Of a stretch of 64,000 nucleotides of DNA, positions 42,170 through 51,213 are shown one piece after another. A program made the position numbers and the translations under genes. The DNA comes from Ottowia thiooxydans DSM 14619 (GTDB taxonomy: Bacteria > Pseudomonadota > Gammaproteobacteria > Burkholderiales > Burkholderiaceae_C): NCBI RefSeq assembly GCF_000422885.1, contig NZ_KE383942.1, positions 189,353-253,352 on the forward strand, written 5' to 3'. Each line of letters starts with the position of its first letter. Position 1 is the stretch's first letter. Under the pieces are notes generated by a model. It was given only the letters and a program-made list of their open reading frames with translations. It ran no database searches and was not told the DNA's origin.

Positions 42170-44275
42170 TTATTGGTTCGATTGATTTTTGTTGTGCAAC
42201 GCCAATGCTTGCACACCGGTGAAGTCGAACCGTTCAAGGCGGTCACGTAATTGGGTAACGAACGGAGCATGAGCAGCTTCATTGGCGTGGCGTTCTATCC
42301 AACGTTCGATATCGGTGAGGCGACCATGAAGCGCCAGGCTGGCGAGTTCATCCAGAACCTGATCGTCTAACTTGGAATATCGAGGCATAGTTGGCTCTGC
42401 GCATTGTGCTGCGGGTTCAACCTCCCGTAGCTCTGCGGCGGACCAGTTTGATTCCGATGAGCCAACAAATGGCACCCACAGTACGAAAGAAAACGTGGTT
42501 CCTTTTCCGGAGATGCTCTCCACACTAAGAGATCCGCCCATAGCCGAGACGATGCGTTGTGCGATAAACAATCCCAGCCCTGTGCTGCCGCTTGCGGCTT
42601 GTATGTTCTGGAAAGCACCAAAAATATCAGCCTTCTGATTTAGGTCGATCCCTATTCCTGTATCGCTGACAGAGAAGTGCAGAGCACAAGTATCACCCTC
42701 GGGTTTAGCTATGACAGAAAGACCCACGACGCCATCGTGTGTAAATTTGGCGGCATTCGAGAGGAGGTTTAGCAACACCTGCTGCAAGCGCTTTCCGTCT
42801 AGATTGAGTTCCCGAGGTATTCGCTCCGGTGCGTAGTAACGGAAGCGATTGTTCTGCTGTGAGCACAAGGCTATGGCGTATTCCGAAATTTCGTCCAGCA
42901 GAAGGGGTAAATCTGTGGTAAGGGGCTGGACCGCGAGAGGCTGCAGTTCGGCTTGGGCATATTCCAGCAACTCGTCGATCAGGTCGAGCTGATACTTGAC
43001 GCTACGCTGGATGGTTAGTAGTAGCTTATGTTGGATTTCGTTTGCATCGGTGAGCAGAAGTTTGGAGTATCCGCTTATTGTCGCAAGCGGTGCGCGCAGG
43101 TCGTGTCCTATATAGCCAAGGACTTCGATTTTCTGCCGGCCTTTGTTTTTTGCGTCTGTGAGTGCTGCATTCAGATCTACATTCAAAGCGGAGGCGTGCA
43201 TGGCAGCAACCCGTTCTTCCTGACGACGCATGATCATTTGTCCTGCCGCTTGGCTGGACAACAGTATCAGGGATATTCCGAGCGCAGCCACGAGGGCTGC
43301 CGTCAGAAAGTGCTGCATGCGCATCGGTGCCAAGTCGTCCAGCGAAGCGAGCGTGATTAACTGGTATTGAGTGTTGGATAAGGGCTGGCGCTTCAGTAGG
43401 TAGGCTCTGCCGTCGATGAGCCACTGATCTGCATGACCTTTATCTGCCATCGAACTTATGTCCATGGGCTCTCCTGGGTCTTCGTCATCGATCGAAGGTC
43501 CCACCATCCCTGGCGGAAGAAGCGCCGCTACATTGCGCAGGCTGAACGGTGCAGAAGACGTGGTGGTTACTCGCCCCTGGCGGTTCACGATCAGTGCAAT
43601 GTGCCGTCCTGCAAGAAAGAGTGCCATTTCTGGTGCGTCAAACTTTACGGTCACGGATCCCTGAGGCACGTCATACGAGTCGTCGATGCGGCTGCTTACG
43701 AAATACGACAGGCTCTTGTTCAATCGGGCGATGCCGAACGAATGGCCATTGCCGCTGCGCAATGCTTCCATCAGGTAGGGGCGGCCTGAATAGATCATCC
43801 CTACGATGCTGTCAGGTTCGTTCCAGTTGCTCGCTGTCACCGTGTCGTCAGACAGGTTGTTCATGTAGATGCGGGCATAGCGCAGATCGCTAGACAGCGC
43901 GTTCATGAAGTCGCCGACCTTGCGCACCAGCGGATCTCGAATGAACCGATCCGCTCGTTGCTCACGTGTCAACTCGGCAGCACCAGGCGGATCCGTGCGA
44001 TAGATACTTGCAAGCTCAATGACCTGAGCTTGGCGTGCCACCATATTAGCCACGCTGAACATTTCGGCAAACAGCCGGTCCATGACCAGCGCCGTAGTTT
44101 CGGTTTCGTACTCGGTGTTCGCCGCCAAACTCTCGATCCAATTATTTTCAATTCGCTGCGAAATCCACCAACTCAAGCCAGCTACAAGCGCTAACCAGAA
44201 AGCGATCAGATACAGCCTCACTCGACGCACGACGGGAGGCATCTGTCGACCGTTTCGATTTCCTTTTGCACTCAT
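42170..44275 (-). CDS. Membrane sensor histidine kinase with periplasmic Cache-like domain
   Basis: About 701 residues from the ATG at 44275 (a GTG at 44320 would add 15). Two membrane helices (near residues 22-42 and 315-335) flank a periplasmic region of about 270 residues, probably a double Cache ligand sensor (SLSYFVSSRIDDSYDVPQGS, VTVKFDAPEMALFLAG). The kinase half has H-box VLGYIGHDLRAPLATISGYS, N-box VLLNLLSNAAKFTHDG, SDTGIGIDL and GSTGLGLFIAQRIVS, and ends with the same extra domain (DELASLALHGRLTDIERWIE) as the kinase at 36578-38260. It lies 129 bases downstream of the REC-AraC regulator gene, in the same direction, and is its likely partner. Confidence 0.92.
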   Translation of the reverse strand: MSAKGNRNGRQMPPVVRRVRLYLIAFWLALVAGLSWWISQRIENNWIESLAANTEYETETTALVMDRLFAEMFSVANMVARQAQVIELASIYRTDPPGAAELTREQRADRFIRDPLVRKVGDFMNALSSDLRYARIYMNNLSDDTVTASNWNEPDSIVGMIYSGRPYLMEALRSGNGHSFGIARLNKSLSYFVSSRIDDSYDVPQGSVTVKFDAPEMALFLAGRHIALIVNRQGRVTTTSSAPFSLRNVAALLPPGMVGPSIDDEDPGEPMDISSMADKGHADQWLIDGRAYLLKRQPLSNTQYQLITLASLDDLAPMRMQHFLTAALVAALGISLILLSSQAAGQMIMRRQEERVAAMHASALNVDLNAALTDAKNKGRQKIEVLGYIGHDLRAPLATISGYSKLLLTDANEIQHKLLLTIQRSVKYQLDLIDELLEYAQAELQPLAVQPLTTDLPLLLDEISEYAIALCSQQNNRFRYYAPERIPRELNLDGKRLQQVLLNLLSNAAKFTHDGVVGLSVIAKPEGDTCALHFSVSDTGIGIDLNQKADIFGAFQNIQAASGSTGLGLFIAQRIVSAMGGSLSVESISGKGTTFSFVLWVPFVGSSESNWSAAELREVEPAAQCAEPTMPRYSKLDDQVLDELASLALHGRLTDIERWIERHANEAAHAPFVTQLRDRLERFDFTGVQALALHNKNQSNQ

Positions 44276-44404
44276 AGTTTTCTTATTAGTGAGCTTGCTG
44301 GCTATTAGCCAACAAGCCACGTCCCACGAAATCGCTTAGTGACGGGGTTCGCGATGAATTCACCAATCTAGGAAAAAGCAATGAGCTCAGGTCGCGTAGA
44401 TCGG

Positions 44405-45244
44405 CTAGCTAAATTTTGATGACATGAGCTGTTGCAGGGTGTTTGCGTCAGCTTGCGACTCATTTCGAAGCTGCGTTGGCGATATTCCCCAGAATTTCTT
44501 GAATTCAGTGGAAAAATTTGCTGGATTGGGATAGCCAACCTCGATTGCGACTTCTGCGATAGACAGTGTACTTTGTCCCAGCATCAAAGCCGCCCTGCGC
44601 ATGCGTTCCTGCCGTATGAATTCGAATGTGGATATGCCATCGCTGGCTTCAAAGACCGCATTCAAGCGCCGGACTGGTACCTGCAGGCTGGAAGCTACAT
44701 CTGAAATTTTTAATGCAGGCTCATTAATGTGATGCAGAATAAATTCAGTCGCGAGTTGTCTAAGATTTAAGCTGGCAGGAAAAATATTTAATGAATTTTT
44801 TTCGCTGAGTGAATGACTGGTTTCGATGTCTTCAGGAGTAAGATATTTTTCTCTTTTGGCGAGAGCTATATGAATACGTGCTCGCTCAAGAATTTCATCG
44901 ACATAAAAGGGCTTGCTAATGTAATCCACCGCACCTGCTCTTAAACCAGCCAGCCGCTCCTGCTCGCTAGTCAACGCGGAGATAAATAAAACTGGAATAT
45001 GCTGCGTCGCAGGATTTGTCTTTAGCAGACGGGCGATAGTAATGCCATTTCTTCCGGGCATACGTACGTCCAAAAAAATCAAATCTGGGAGTAATACCAT
45101 CGCGCGTGCATACCCCTGATCGCCATTGAGTGCGACACTGACGCGATACGATGCATTGCGTAAAGCGGTTACTAGAAGGCGAAGTTGATCTGGATCATCA
45201 TCCATTACCAATATATGCGGTGACTGAATTTCTCTATTACTCAT
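44405..45244 (-). CDS. Response regulator with receiver and AraC-type DNA-binding domains
   Basis: About 279 residues from the ATG at 45244. The receiver domain has the acidic pocket ILVMDDDPDQLR, the phospho-acceptor in LIFLDVRMPGRNG and the Lys of YISKPFYVDE. After a linker, the AraC/XylS double helix-turn-helix follows: LKISDVASSLQVPVRRLNAV, then LSIAEVAIEVGYPNPANFST and FKKFWGISPTQLR. Receiver-AraC fusions occur but are less common than OmpR or NarL types. It is divergent from the delta-60 surface protein gene across 557 bases, so that gene is a plausible target. Confidence 0.92.
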   Translation of the reverse strand: MSNREIQSPHILVMDDDPDQLRLLVTALRNASYRVSVALNGDQGYARAMVLLPDLIFLDVRMPGRNGITIARLLKTNPATQHIPVLFISALTSEQERLAGLRAGAVDYISKPFYVDEILERARIHIALAKREKYLTPEDIETSHSLSEKNSLNIFPASLNLRQLATEFILHHINEPALKISDVASSLQVPVRRLNAVFEASDGISTFEFIRQERMRRAALMLGQSTLSIAEVAIEVGYPNPANFSTEFKKFWGISPTQLRNESQADANTLQQLMSSKFS

Positions 45245-45801
45245 ATGGTCATCGCACTTGATCGCAGCTGGATAGTTGTGGATTGTCACATAACCGCGGT
45301 ATCGATCGTTTGTTTTTTTACCTTTTTGTTTGTTTTCTTATCTTCAATGTCAATTTGATGAGCTATTTGGATTGAAGGTTATCGCTTGTTTTAACCATGT
45401 CAATGAAGTGGTTATTTGCAGCGATCGGCATATGCTTAGTGCTGATTCTGTAATCGACTTTTGTGAAGGAACCAGGAAATCTGCGATGCCATGGACGTCT
45501 TGGTTGGTTGTTTCCTGAGTCAAAGAGTTTTTCTTTGCAAATTTACCTGCATCCGGTTGAAATTCAAAGGTAATTGAAAAAAAGCAAAGAAACTAAGTTG
45601 ATGCCTTCTGTATAAATCGGCCTGGAAAACTAGCAGCCTCGCATACGTGAGGAGAGCACTAGGCGGACGCACAACTGAAGAGTTGCAAGCGAAGATCTGT
45701 CTACGAGGAAAATTTGAAATCCACGGTCGCTTTACGTGTGCTCAATGTGAGGGGCCATGCCATGCGTTCATCGGTCGTTTCATCTGTAACTGAGGGGATT
45801 T
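45245..45801. other. Divergent regulatory region between the response regulator and a surface-protein gene
   Basis: 557 bases, AT-rich near 45310-45350 and 45530-45600. It must hold promoters in both directions. I could not pick a convincing -35/-10 pair or operator. GAGGGG at 45792-45797 is the ribosome-binding site of the next gene. Confidence 0.45.
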
Positions 45802-48033
45802 ATGAAGTCATTTGCTAGTGGTGTTGGTGGCTCCGGCGCTGCTCTGAAGGCTGTTCCGGTCGCAATTTTGGCCTGGGCTTGTGCGCTGAGTATGGCGAAT
45901 GCGGCCATCTACGTGCCCGACAATTTCGGCGAAAACGGAGGAACCAACCTTGAAACCATGGTGATGGTTAAGGATGGAAGTAATCGTGTTGTGGTTGGCG
46001 GCCTGTTCAACACTGTTGAAGGGGAGCCTGGTTATCAAGGCATAGCCCGTTTCAATACGGACGACTCGCTAGATCTAACATTCAAGGTCGCTACCGATGC
46101 TTTTGTAAAGGCCATTGCTATTCAGGGTGATGGAAAGATCCTTATCGGAGGTGAGTTCCATTCGGTTCGGCCGACTGGAAGTTCCGCAAATACCACCATT
46201 TGGGGAATTGCCCGTCTGAATGCAGATGGCACTCTGGACAATACGTTTCAGAATGCACCGGCAGGCAGTGTGAAATCCAACCATAACGTGCGTGGTATTG
46301 CAGTTCAAGCTGATGGAAAAATTGTCATTGGCGGTTATTTCACGCTGATCGACGGCGTGGCGCGCAATCGCATTGCCCGTTTGAATGCCAATGGCGCACT
46401 CGACACAAGCTTTAATGTAGGCACTGGCTCCAACGGCAACATCGAAGACGTCAAGCTGCAAAGTGACGGAAAAATCCTGATCTCTGGGTCATTCACCAAT
46501 GTGCAGGGCACAGACATCCGGGGCGTAGCCCGTTTGAACACTGACGGAACGTTGGACAGCACTTTCGTCCCGAATTCTGGCGACAGCGGAGTGGTGAATG
46601 GTTCTTGGGGCGGCTCGTTCCCGGTGTATCAAATTGCCGTGCAACCCACAGACGGCAAGATCCTTCTCAACGGGGGTCCTCTCAATTTCGCAAGCCAAGT
46701 TCACCGGGGGGTGGTGCGGCTGAACCCAGATGGATCACCAGATCCCGGTTTCAGGTCTTTCATTAATGACTGGGGCGCTTCCATCGCTTTGCAAACCGTT
46801 GGCGGTGAGCAGAAGATCGTCATAGGCGGAAGTTTCACTCGCGTGGGGGAGCGTGACGTTACTTCGGGCGCAGTGATTGGCACGGATGTGGTTCGTCAGG
46901 GCATTGCACGCCTTAACGCAGATGGAACGGTCGATAGTAGTTTCGACACTTCGTACGGCGCAAATGCCTGGGTATGGTCGGTGCTGCCAAACAGTGATGG
47001 CACGGTCTATATGGGCGGCAAGTTCAGGAGCGTGGCTGGGAAGGCCCGCATTGGCATTGCTCGCTTGGCGGAGCTGGATCCCACCACGCAGGTTATCAAC
47101 TTCGAGGCGCCAGACCCTGCGGTGTATTCGGCGATCAATGGCGCTTCCGTTACTTGGGCTCCTGCTGTACCGCCCACTACTAGCAGCGCGAATCTGCCCG
47201 TAACTTATACAAGTTTGACGCCTTCAGTGTGCACGGTGAATACCTCCACTGGTGCGGTGACCTTGGTTACTCCTGCAGTAACGGGGCTGTGCACTCTCGA
47301 AGCCAACGCCGCGCCGGGCCAGCAGACAATCGGCAGTACTACCTACGACGTTAGTGCTGCCACACCTGTTCGGCAAAGCATGCAAATCGATGCGCCGCCA
47401 GACCAGAGCATCATTTTCCCGGCTCAAGCCACTCCGAAGAACGTGGCTGATGGTGCTTTCAGCATCAGCCCTGCGGCAACGGCTAGCTCCGGCTTGCCCG
47501 TGAGCTACAGCAGTCTGACGCCCACGGTGTGCACGGTCTCCGGTATGACTGTAACGCCGCTGACCGGTGGCGCTTGCACCATTGCGGCTGATCAGGCTGG
47601 TGGCACCGTTGGCGCGGTTGCCTTCAACGCCGCAGCGCGGGTGACGCAAAGCGTGGTCGTGCAAAGCCCACAAACCATCAACTTCCCTGCGCAAACCGCC
47701 GGTGCGCAAACCGTGGTGACCGGAGGTACGTTCCAGATTGCGCCAGCAGCCACTGCCTCGTCTGGTTTGCCTGTCTCCTATAGAAGCCTCACGCCGACCG
47801 TATGTACGGTGACGGGCAGTTCGGTGCGCGTCCTGAGCACTGGCGCTTGCACGATCGCGGCAAACCAAGAGGGTGACGCGTATTTCACTTCGGCAACCCA
47901 GGTGAGTCAGTCTGTTCAGGTGACGGCCGTGCCAGTGACCGTGGCACCCGTGCCTACGCTCGGTACCTGGATGTTGGGCTTGTTAGCTACGTTGTTGGGT
48001 GTGATGGGATTCCGCCGTCGGAATACGCAATAA
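45802..48033 (+). CDS. Delta-60-repeat surface protein with IPTL-CTERM sorting signal
   Basis: 743 residues. A signal peptide ends near SMANAA. Six delta-60 repeats follow (about 70-430), each with the pattern GIARLNADGTLDxxF then IAVQxDGKIxIGGxF. Three Ig-like repeats come next (about 430-705), each carrying SGLPVSYxSLTPTVCTV and GACTIAA. The C-terminus is a classic exosortase signal: APVPTLGTWMLGLLATLLGV, then MGFRRRN. It should be exported, cut at the Pro-Thr-Leu motif by an exosortase (XrtH type) and released or attached outside. It may be an adhesin; that is inference. The responsible exosortase is not in the window. Confidence 0.92.
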   Translation: MKSFASGVGGSGAALKAVPVAILAWACALSMANAAIYVPDNFGENGGTNLETMVMVKDGSNRVVVGGLFNTVEGEPGYQGIARFNTDDSLDLTFKVATDAFVKAIAIQGDGKILIGGEFHSVRPTGSSANTTIWGIARLNADGTLDNTFQNAPAGSVKSNHNVRGIAVQADGKIVIGGYFTLIDGVARNRIARLNANGALDTSFNVGTGSNGNIEDVKLQSDGKILISGSFTNVQGTDIRGVARLNTDGTLDSTFVPNSGDSGVVNGSWGGSFPVYQIAVQPTDGKILLNGGPLNFASQVHRGVVRLNPDGSPDPGFRSFINDWGASIALQTVGGEQKIVIGGSFTRVGERDVTSGAVIGTDVVRQGIARLNADGTVDSSFDTSYGANAWVWSVLPNSDGTVYMGGKFRSVAGKARIGIARLAELDPTTQVINFEAPDPAVYSAINGASVTWAPAVPPTTSSANLPVTYTSLTPSVCTVNTSTGAVTLVTPAVTGLCTLEANAAPGQQTIGSTTYDVSAATPVRQSMQIDAPPDQSIIFPAQATPKNVADGAFSISPAATASSGLPVSYSSLTPTVCTVSGMTVTPLTGGACTIAADQAGGTVGAVAFNAAARVTQSVVVQSPQTINFPAQTAGAQTVVTGGTFQIAPAATASSGLPVSYRSLTPTVCTVTGSSVRVLSTGACTIAANQEGDAYFTSATQVSQSVQVTAVPVTVAPVPTLGTWMLGLLATLLGVMGFRRRNTQ

Positions 48034-48053
48034 GCCAGTGGATTGATCAACTG

Positions 48054-48087
48054 CATCTCACACAGACCTTTCCGGCTGTGTGAGATG
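48054..48087. terminator. Strong hairpin after the delta-60 protein gene
   Basis: CATCTCACACAG (48054-48065) and CTGTGTGAGATG (48076-48087) form a perfect 12-base stem with a 10-base loop, 20 bases after the stop. No T-run follows, so termination would need help, or the element may protect the mRNA end. Confidence 0.6.
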
Positions 48088-48159
48088 GCCGGCGAAGCAA
48101 TCGGTAGGTATTTTTTCGGTGGTCCGTTGTGGACCAAAGGCGAAGGTTGGCATCGTCGC

Positions 48160-48385
48160 GTTGTTGGATTTAGTCAATTCTCAAATTCAAATCGCGATTT
48201 TCAGGACAACGTGGACCCGTACTCGGATGACAGCACCGCGATCGATATCAATACAGGACCGCTCCCGCCTGCGCCTTTGGTGTCTACGCCGGTTCCTATG
48301 GATAAGCCCCTGGATGCTCTCGTTGGCTGAGCTCTTGGCGGGCCTGATGGCACGTCGTGCACTGCGTGGTATCTCGACGCAATAA
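48160..48385 (+). pseudogene. Frameshifted C-terminal remnant of an IPTL-type surface protein
   Basis: One frame reads QDNVDPYSDDSTAIDINTG, then LVSTPVPMDKP. The next frame continues WMLSLAELLAGLMARRALRG and stops. Joined, they give a Pro-Val-Pro motif, a hydrophobic helix and an Arg cluster, the pattern of an IPTL-type sorting tail. The reading frame is broken near 48305, and no upstream coding region is left. I take it as the decayed end of a lost gene. Confidence 0.55.
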
Positions 48386-48459
48386 ATCAGACGGCCGCGA
48401 TTGGCGGCCAGACGTATCAGTTGGTTTTTTCAATTTTTTCTTATATTTGGAGGTGTCTT

Positions 48460-50382
48460 TTGGAACTCGTTTCACGATTGATAGAAACTCGCGGTGGTTC
48501 GCGCGCGGTTCGGAAGGCGTCAGCGCTTTCCGTGGCGTTGCTGGGCATCTGCGCTATGGGCGGTGTGCAAGCGGCTCAACTCACGTGCGGCCCTGGCAGT
48601 ACCCCGCTGCGCATCGCCACCACCGACAAGGCGCAATGGACCACAGATGCGCGCACTTCCCCAGCAGATACGCAGGCCGCTACCGTTGATAATTTCATCT
48701 CAGCTACCTATGGATGGTTCAACCCGGCGACCATCGCGCAGCCGATCGCTGCCAAGTGGCTATCGTTTGGAACCGTCGCGGAGGGAGGGTACCCCCTCGT
48801 GACCACCAGAGGTGACCGAGCTAAAGGCGCTTGGGTGACCAACCACGCTACCTTTATTTATAGCGAGCCCATCAACATTGGCACCAATGTGAATCTGGCG
48901 AGCATCAAGATCACCGGCCGTGGCGGTGCGGACAACCTCGCAAGATTCTCGGTCAAACCGGCCACCTTGCCTGGAGGTATTGCCAACACCGCCGCTTTGC
49001 CTTGGGTGCGTGATACGGCCCTCCTTGGAGGGAGTTGGGGTGCGCCGGCCAACATTTCAGTGGACGGCAGCGTCAACGGCCTGGGTTTCTATTACGGTGA
49101 CAACGCCGTTGGCCTGTCTATCTACAGCGAAGACCTCAACACCGCCCAACCGGGAGGCGTGGTCGCCGATTTCGAGATCACGGCCGACTGTCTGACGCCC
49201 GTGGCTCCACAGCCCACTGCCCCCCTTAGCTGCCCGGTGGGTAGCCAGGCGGGCGAGATAGTAAGGATTGGCCCCTTCACAACGAATGCCCGCGACTGGA
49301 AGTGGCTCTGGCGTACCAACGCGGCAGGTACTGCGCTGGAGAACGTCGAGCAGCCCCTTTTTGACGACTATCTATTTCGCGGCTACGTCAAGCCGGCTGG
49401 TTTACCCGTTGGATCTGAAACCAGTGCCCGCTGGATCAGTCCGGGCACGACGGACCCTCACACCACTGACATTCCCGGTGTTCCCTATCCGGCTGCTATC
49501 GGCCAATCCAAGGGGGGTGTTGACGGTGCGGCATTCGTAATGAATCAAGCCATCACGGTGGGTAACAACGTGGATCTGGCCAGCATCAAGCTCGACGGCC
49601 GGTTCAGTTTTGACGACTATGGCAACTCCCTGTTTGTGCAACCTGCGGGGGCGTCCGGGCCGACTTCGATCCTTGGTGGCACGTATCTGCCCAACGGTTA
49701 TGGCGTCTTCGCGACCCAAGCTACTACACCCTCCATTTCAGGGTTCGCACTAGGTCAGAACACCATTGGTTTCAGGCTGGATGGTGGACAAGCCAGGAAT
49801 GACTGTGCCGGTGGTGCTTGCGCTCTGGGCGTGCTTGCGGACTTCTATGTGACGGCCGCTTGTACGGGAGCCCCTCCCGCAGCGGATCTCTCCATTACGA
49901 AAACCCACAGCTCGGCCAACCCTGCACCGGGCAGCACAATGACTTACACCGTGGTTGCAAGCAATGCTGGGCCGGTAGCAGCAACAGGTGCAACGGTGAC
50001 GGATACATTGCCAGCAGCACTCACGAATGCAAGCTGGACTTGCGCTGGATCGGGCAGTGGCACTTGCACGGCATCGGGTAGCGGCAACATCAACGACACC
50101 GTGAACCTACCCGCAGGGGCCAGCGTGACGTACACACTGACCGCTACGGTATCGCCCACAGCCACGGGCGCGATAGCCAACACGGCGACCATCACGCCGC
50201 CGGCAGGACTGAGTGACCCAACTCCCGGAAACAATAGCGCCACAGACACTGTGATGCTTCCCCAAGCACCTCTTAAGCCAACTCCGGTGCCCGCGTTAGA
50301 CGTTGTTGGTCTGGGTCTGCTGGGCCTGCTGAGCGCCGGCCTGGGCGGCCTGGCACTACGCCGCCGCCAACGCGGCAAGTGA
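48460..50382 (+). CDS. Secreted protein with duplicated N-terminal domain, DUF11 domain and IPTL-like sorting signal
   Basis: About 640 residues from the TTG at 48460, which has GGAGGTG 5 bases upstream; the signal peptide then ends near GGVQAAQ. Two related domains of about 200 residues follow, each starting with a CGPGS/CPVGS Cys motif and containing the shared phrase NVDLASIKLDGR or NVNLASIKITGR. A DUF11 domain comes next (ADLSITKTHSSANPAPGS, then YTVVASNAGPVAATGATVTD). The tail TPVPALDVVGLGLLGLLS then AGLGGLALRRRQRG fits an IPTL/PEP-type exosortase signal with Ala in place of Thr. It should be exported and sorted at the surface. A terminator follows at 50396. Confidence 0.88.
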   Translation: MELVSRLIETRGGSRAVRKASALSVALLGICAMGGVQAAQLTCGPGSTPLRIATTDKAQWTTDARTSPADTQAATVDNFISATYGWFNPATIAQPIAAKWLSFGTVAEGGYPLVTTRGDRAKGAWVTNHATFIYSEPINIGTNVNLASIKITGRGGADNLARFSVKPATLPGGIANTAALPWVRDTALLGGSWGAPANISVDGSVNGLGFYYGDNAVGLSIYSEDLNTAQPGGVVADFEITADCLTPVAPQPTAPLSCPVGSQAGEIVRIGPFTTNARDWKWLWRTNAAGTALENVEQPLFDDYLFRGYVKPAGLPVGSETSARWISPGTTDPHTTDIPGVPYPAAIGQSKGGVDGAAFVMNQAITVGNNVDLASIKLDGRFSFDDYGNSLFVQPAGASGPTSILGGTYLPNGYGVFATQATTPSISGFALGQNTIGFRLDGGQARNDCAGGACALGVLADFYVTAACTGAPPAADLSITKTHSSANPAPGSTMTYTVVASNAGPVAATGATVTDTLPAALTNASWTCAGSGSGTCTASGSGNINDTVNLPAGASVTYTLTATVSPTATGAIANTATITPPAGLSDPTPGNNSATDTVMLPQAPLKPTPVPALDVVGLGLLGLLSAGLGGLALRRRQRGK

Positions 50383-50395
50383 TGGGTATGAAACT

Positions 50396-50425
50396 GCCCC
50401 TCGGAAGCGCTCCGGGGGCGGTTTT
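50396..50425 (+). terminator. Rho-independent terminator
   Basis: GCCCCTCGGA and TCCGGGGGC pair around AGCGC, followed by GGTTTT. It stands 13 bases after the stop of the DUF11 protein gene. Confidence 0.8.
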
Positions 50426-50595
50426 ACTTCACCCTTCCCGACACGGTGCAGGAAGTAAATACGGCCACGGATAGCGACACGAATGGATCGGCCGTCACCT
50501 CGGTGCCAACGCTTGGTCAGTGGGCATTGATCTTGCTCTCCATTGTTCTGGCTGGGTTCACGGCGATGCGTTTGCACCGCGCTCGCAGGATCTGA
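50422..50595 (+). pseudogene. Orphan IPTL-CTERM tail
   Basis: An open stretch without a start reads SDTNGSAVTSVPTLGQWALI, then LLSIVLAGFTAMRLHRARRI and stop. This is a perfect IPTL-CTERM signal (VPTLGQWAL, hydrophobic helix, Arg/His cluster) preceded by the low-complexity linker usual for such proteins. Only the last 55 or so codons remain, beginning inside the terminator of the previous gene. Confidence 0.75.
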
Positions 50596-51213
50596 TTGGG
50601 GGAGGCACCAAACCTAGCAGGCGCTTATCACGCTGGCGGGGAGGTGCTAACGCGAGCAGCGCAGTTCAGGACCCGTAGTGCCCTATAAATAGGAAAGTTC
50701 AGGACACGCTCGGCTTCTCTCGCCACCGATCAGAACAATCCGTCACGCGGTGCACGGTTAAAGCCGGGCATCGGGGGATCTCATGATGTTTACGGCAGAG
50801 AGCCCCGAACCGCAGTAGTGCAAGCGCTCCTACGGCTGCGCATCAGGGAAGGACACCTGCCGGCATGTCCGGGGAGCTTATTCCCCAACGCTGACTGTCT
50901 AACTCGGGGAGTGCCATCGGACGAGACGGTAGTGGCTATGCTTGTCGTTGCAGACAAGCAGGGGGCCGCACCCAACTTCTGGTGATTGGGGTGGCAGAGC
51001 AGGAGCATTCCCGCCATACTCTCACGAGCGATTGGGCACACGCCCTAAAATGCAGGCGAGGCATACAGAGCCCCCTGCTCAGGAAAGCGGCTCTTCATGG
51101 CCGATCATCCTAGCCCTGTACACATCGGCAGACTGCGGCCCCACGTGGTTACAACGGAGAGCGATGAGTGCGAGCAATTCTTCATTAATTTCAATAGGTG
51201 GCTATAAAGCACG
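50596..51213. other. Right edge of the island, non-coding
   Basis: With the pseudogene this forms an 831-base gap. No gene is recognisable. The minus-strand frame at 50790-51041 has no family resemblance. The last 150 bases should contain the promoter of the methyltransferase-rnhA pair. Confidence 0.45.

Noticed and set aside
50790-51041. Minus-strand frame suspected as a mobile-element remnant
   Set aside because: I could not match it to a transposase, reverse transcriptase or intron motif.
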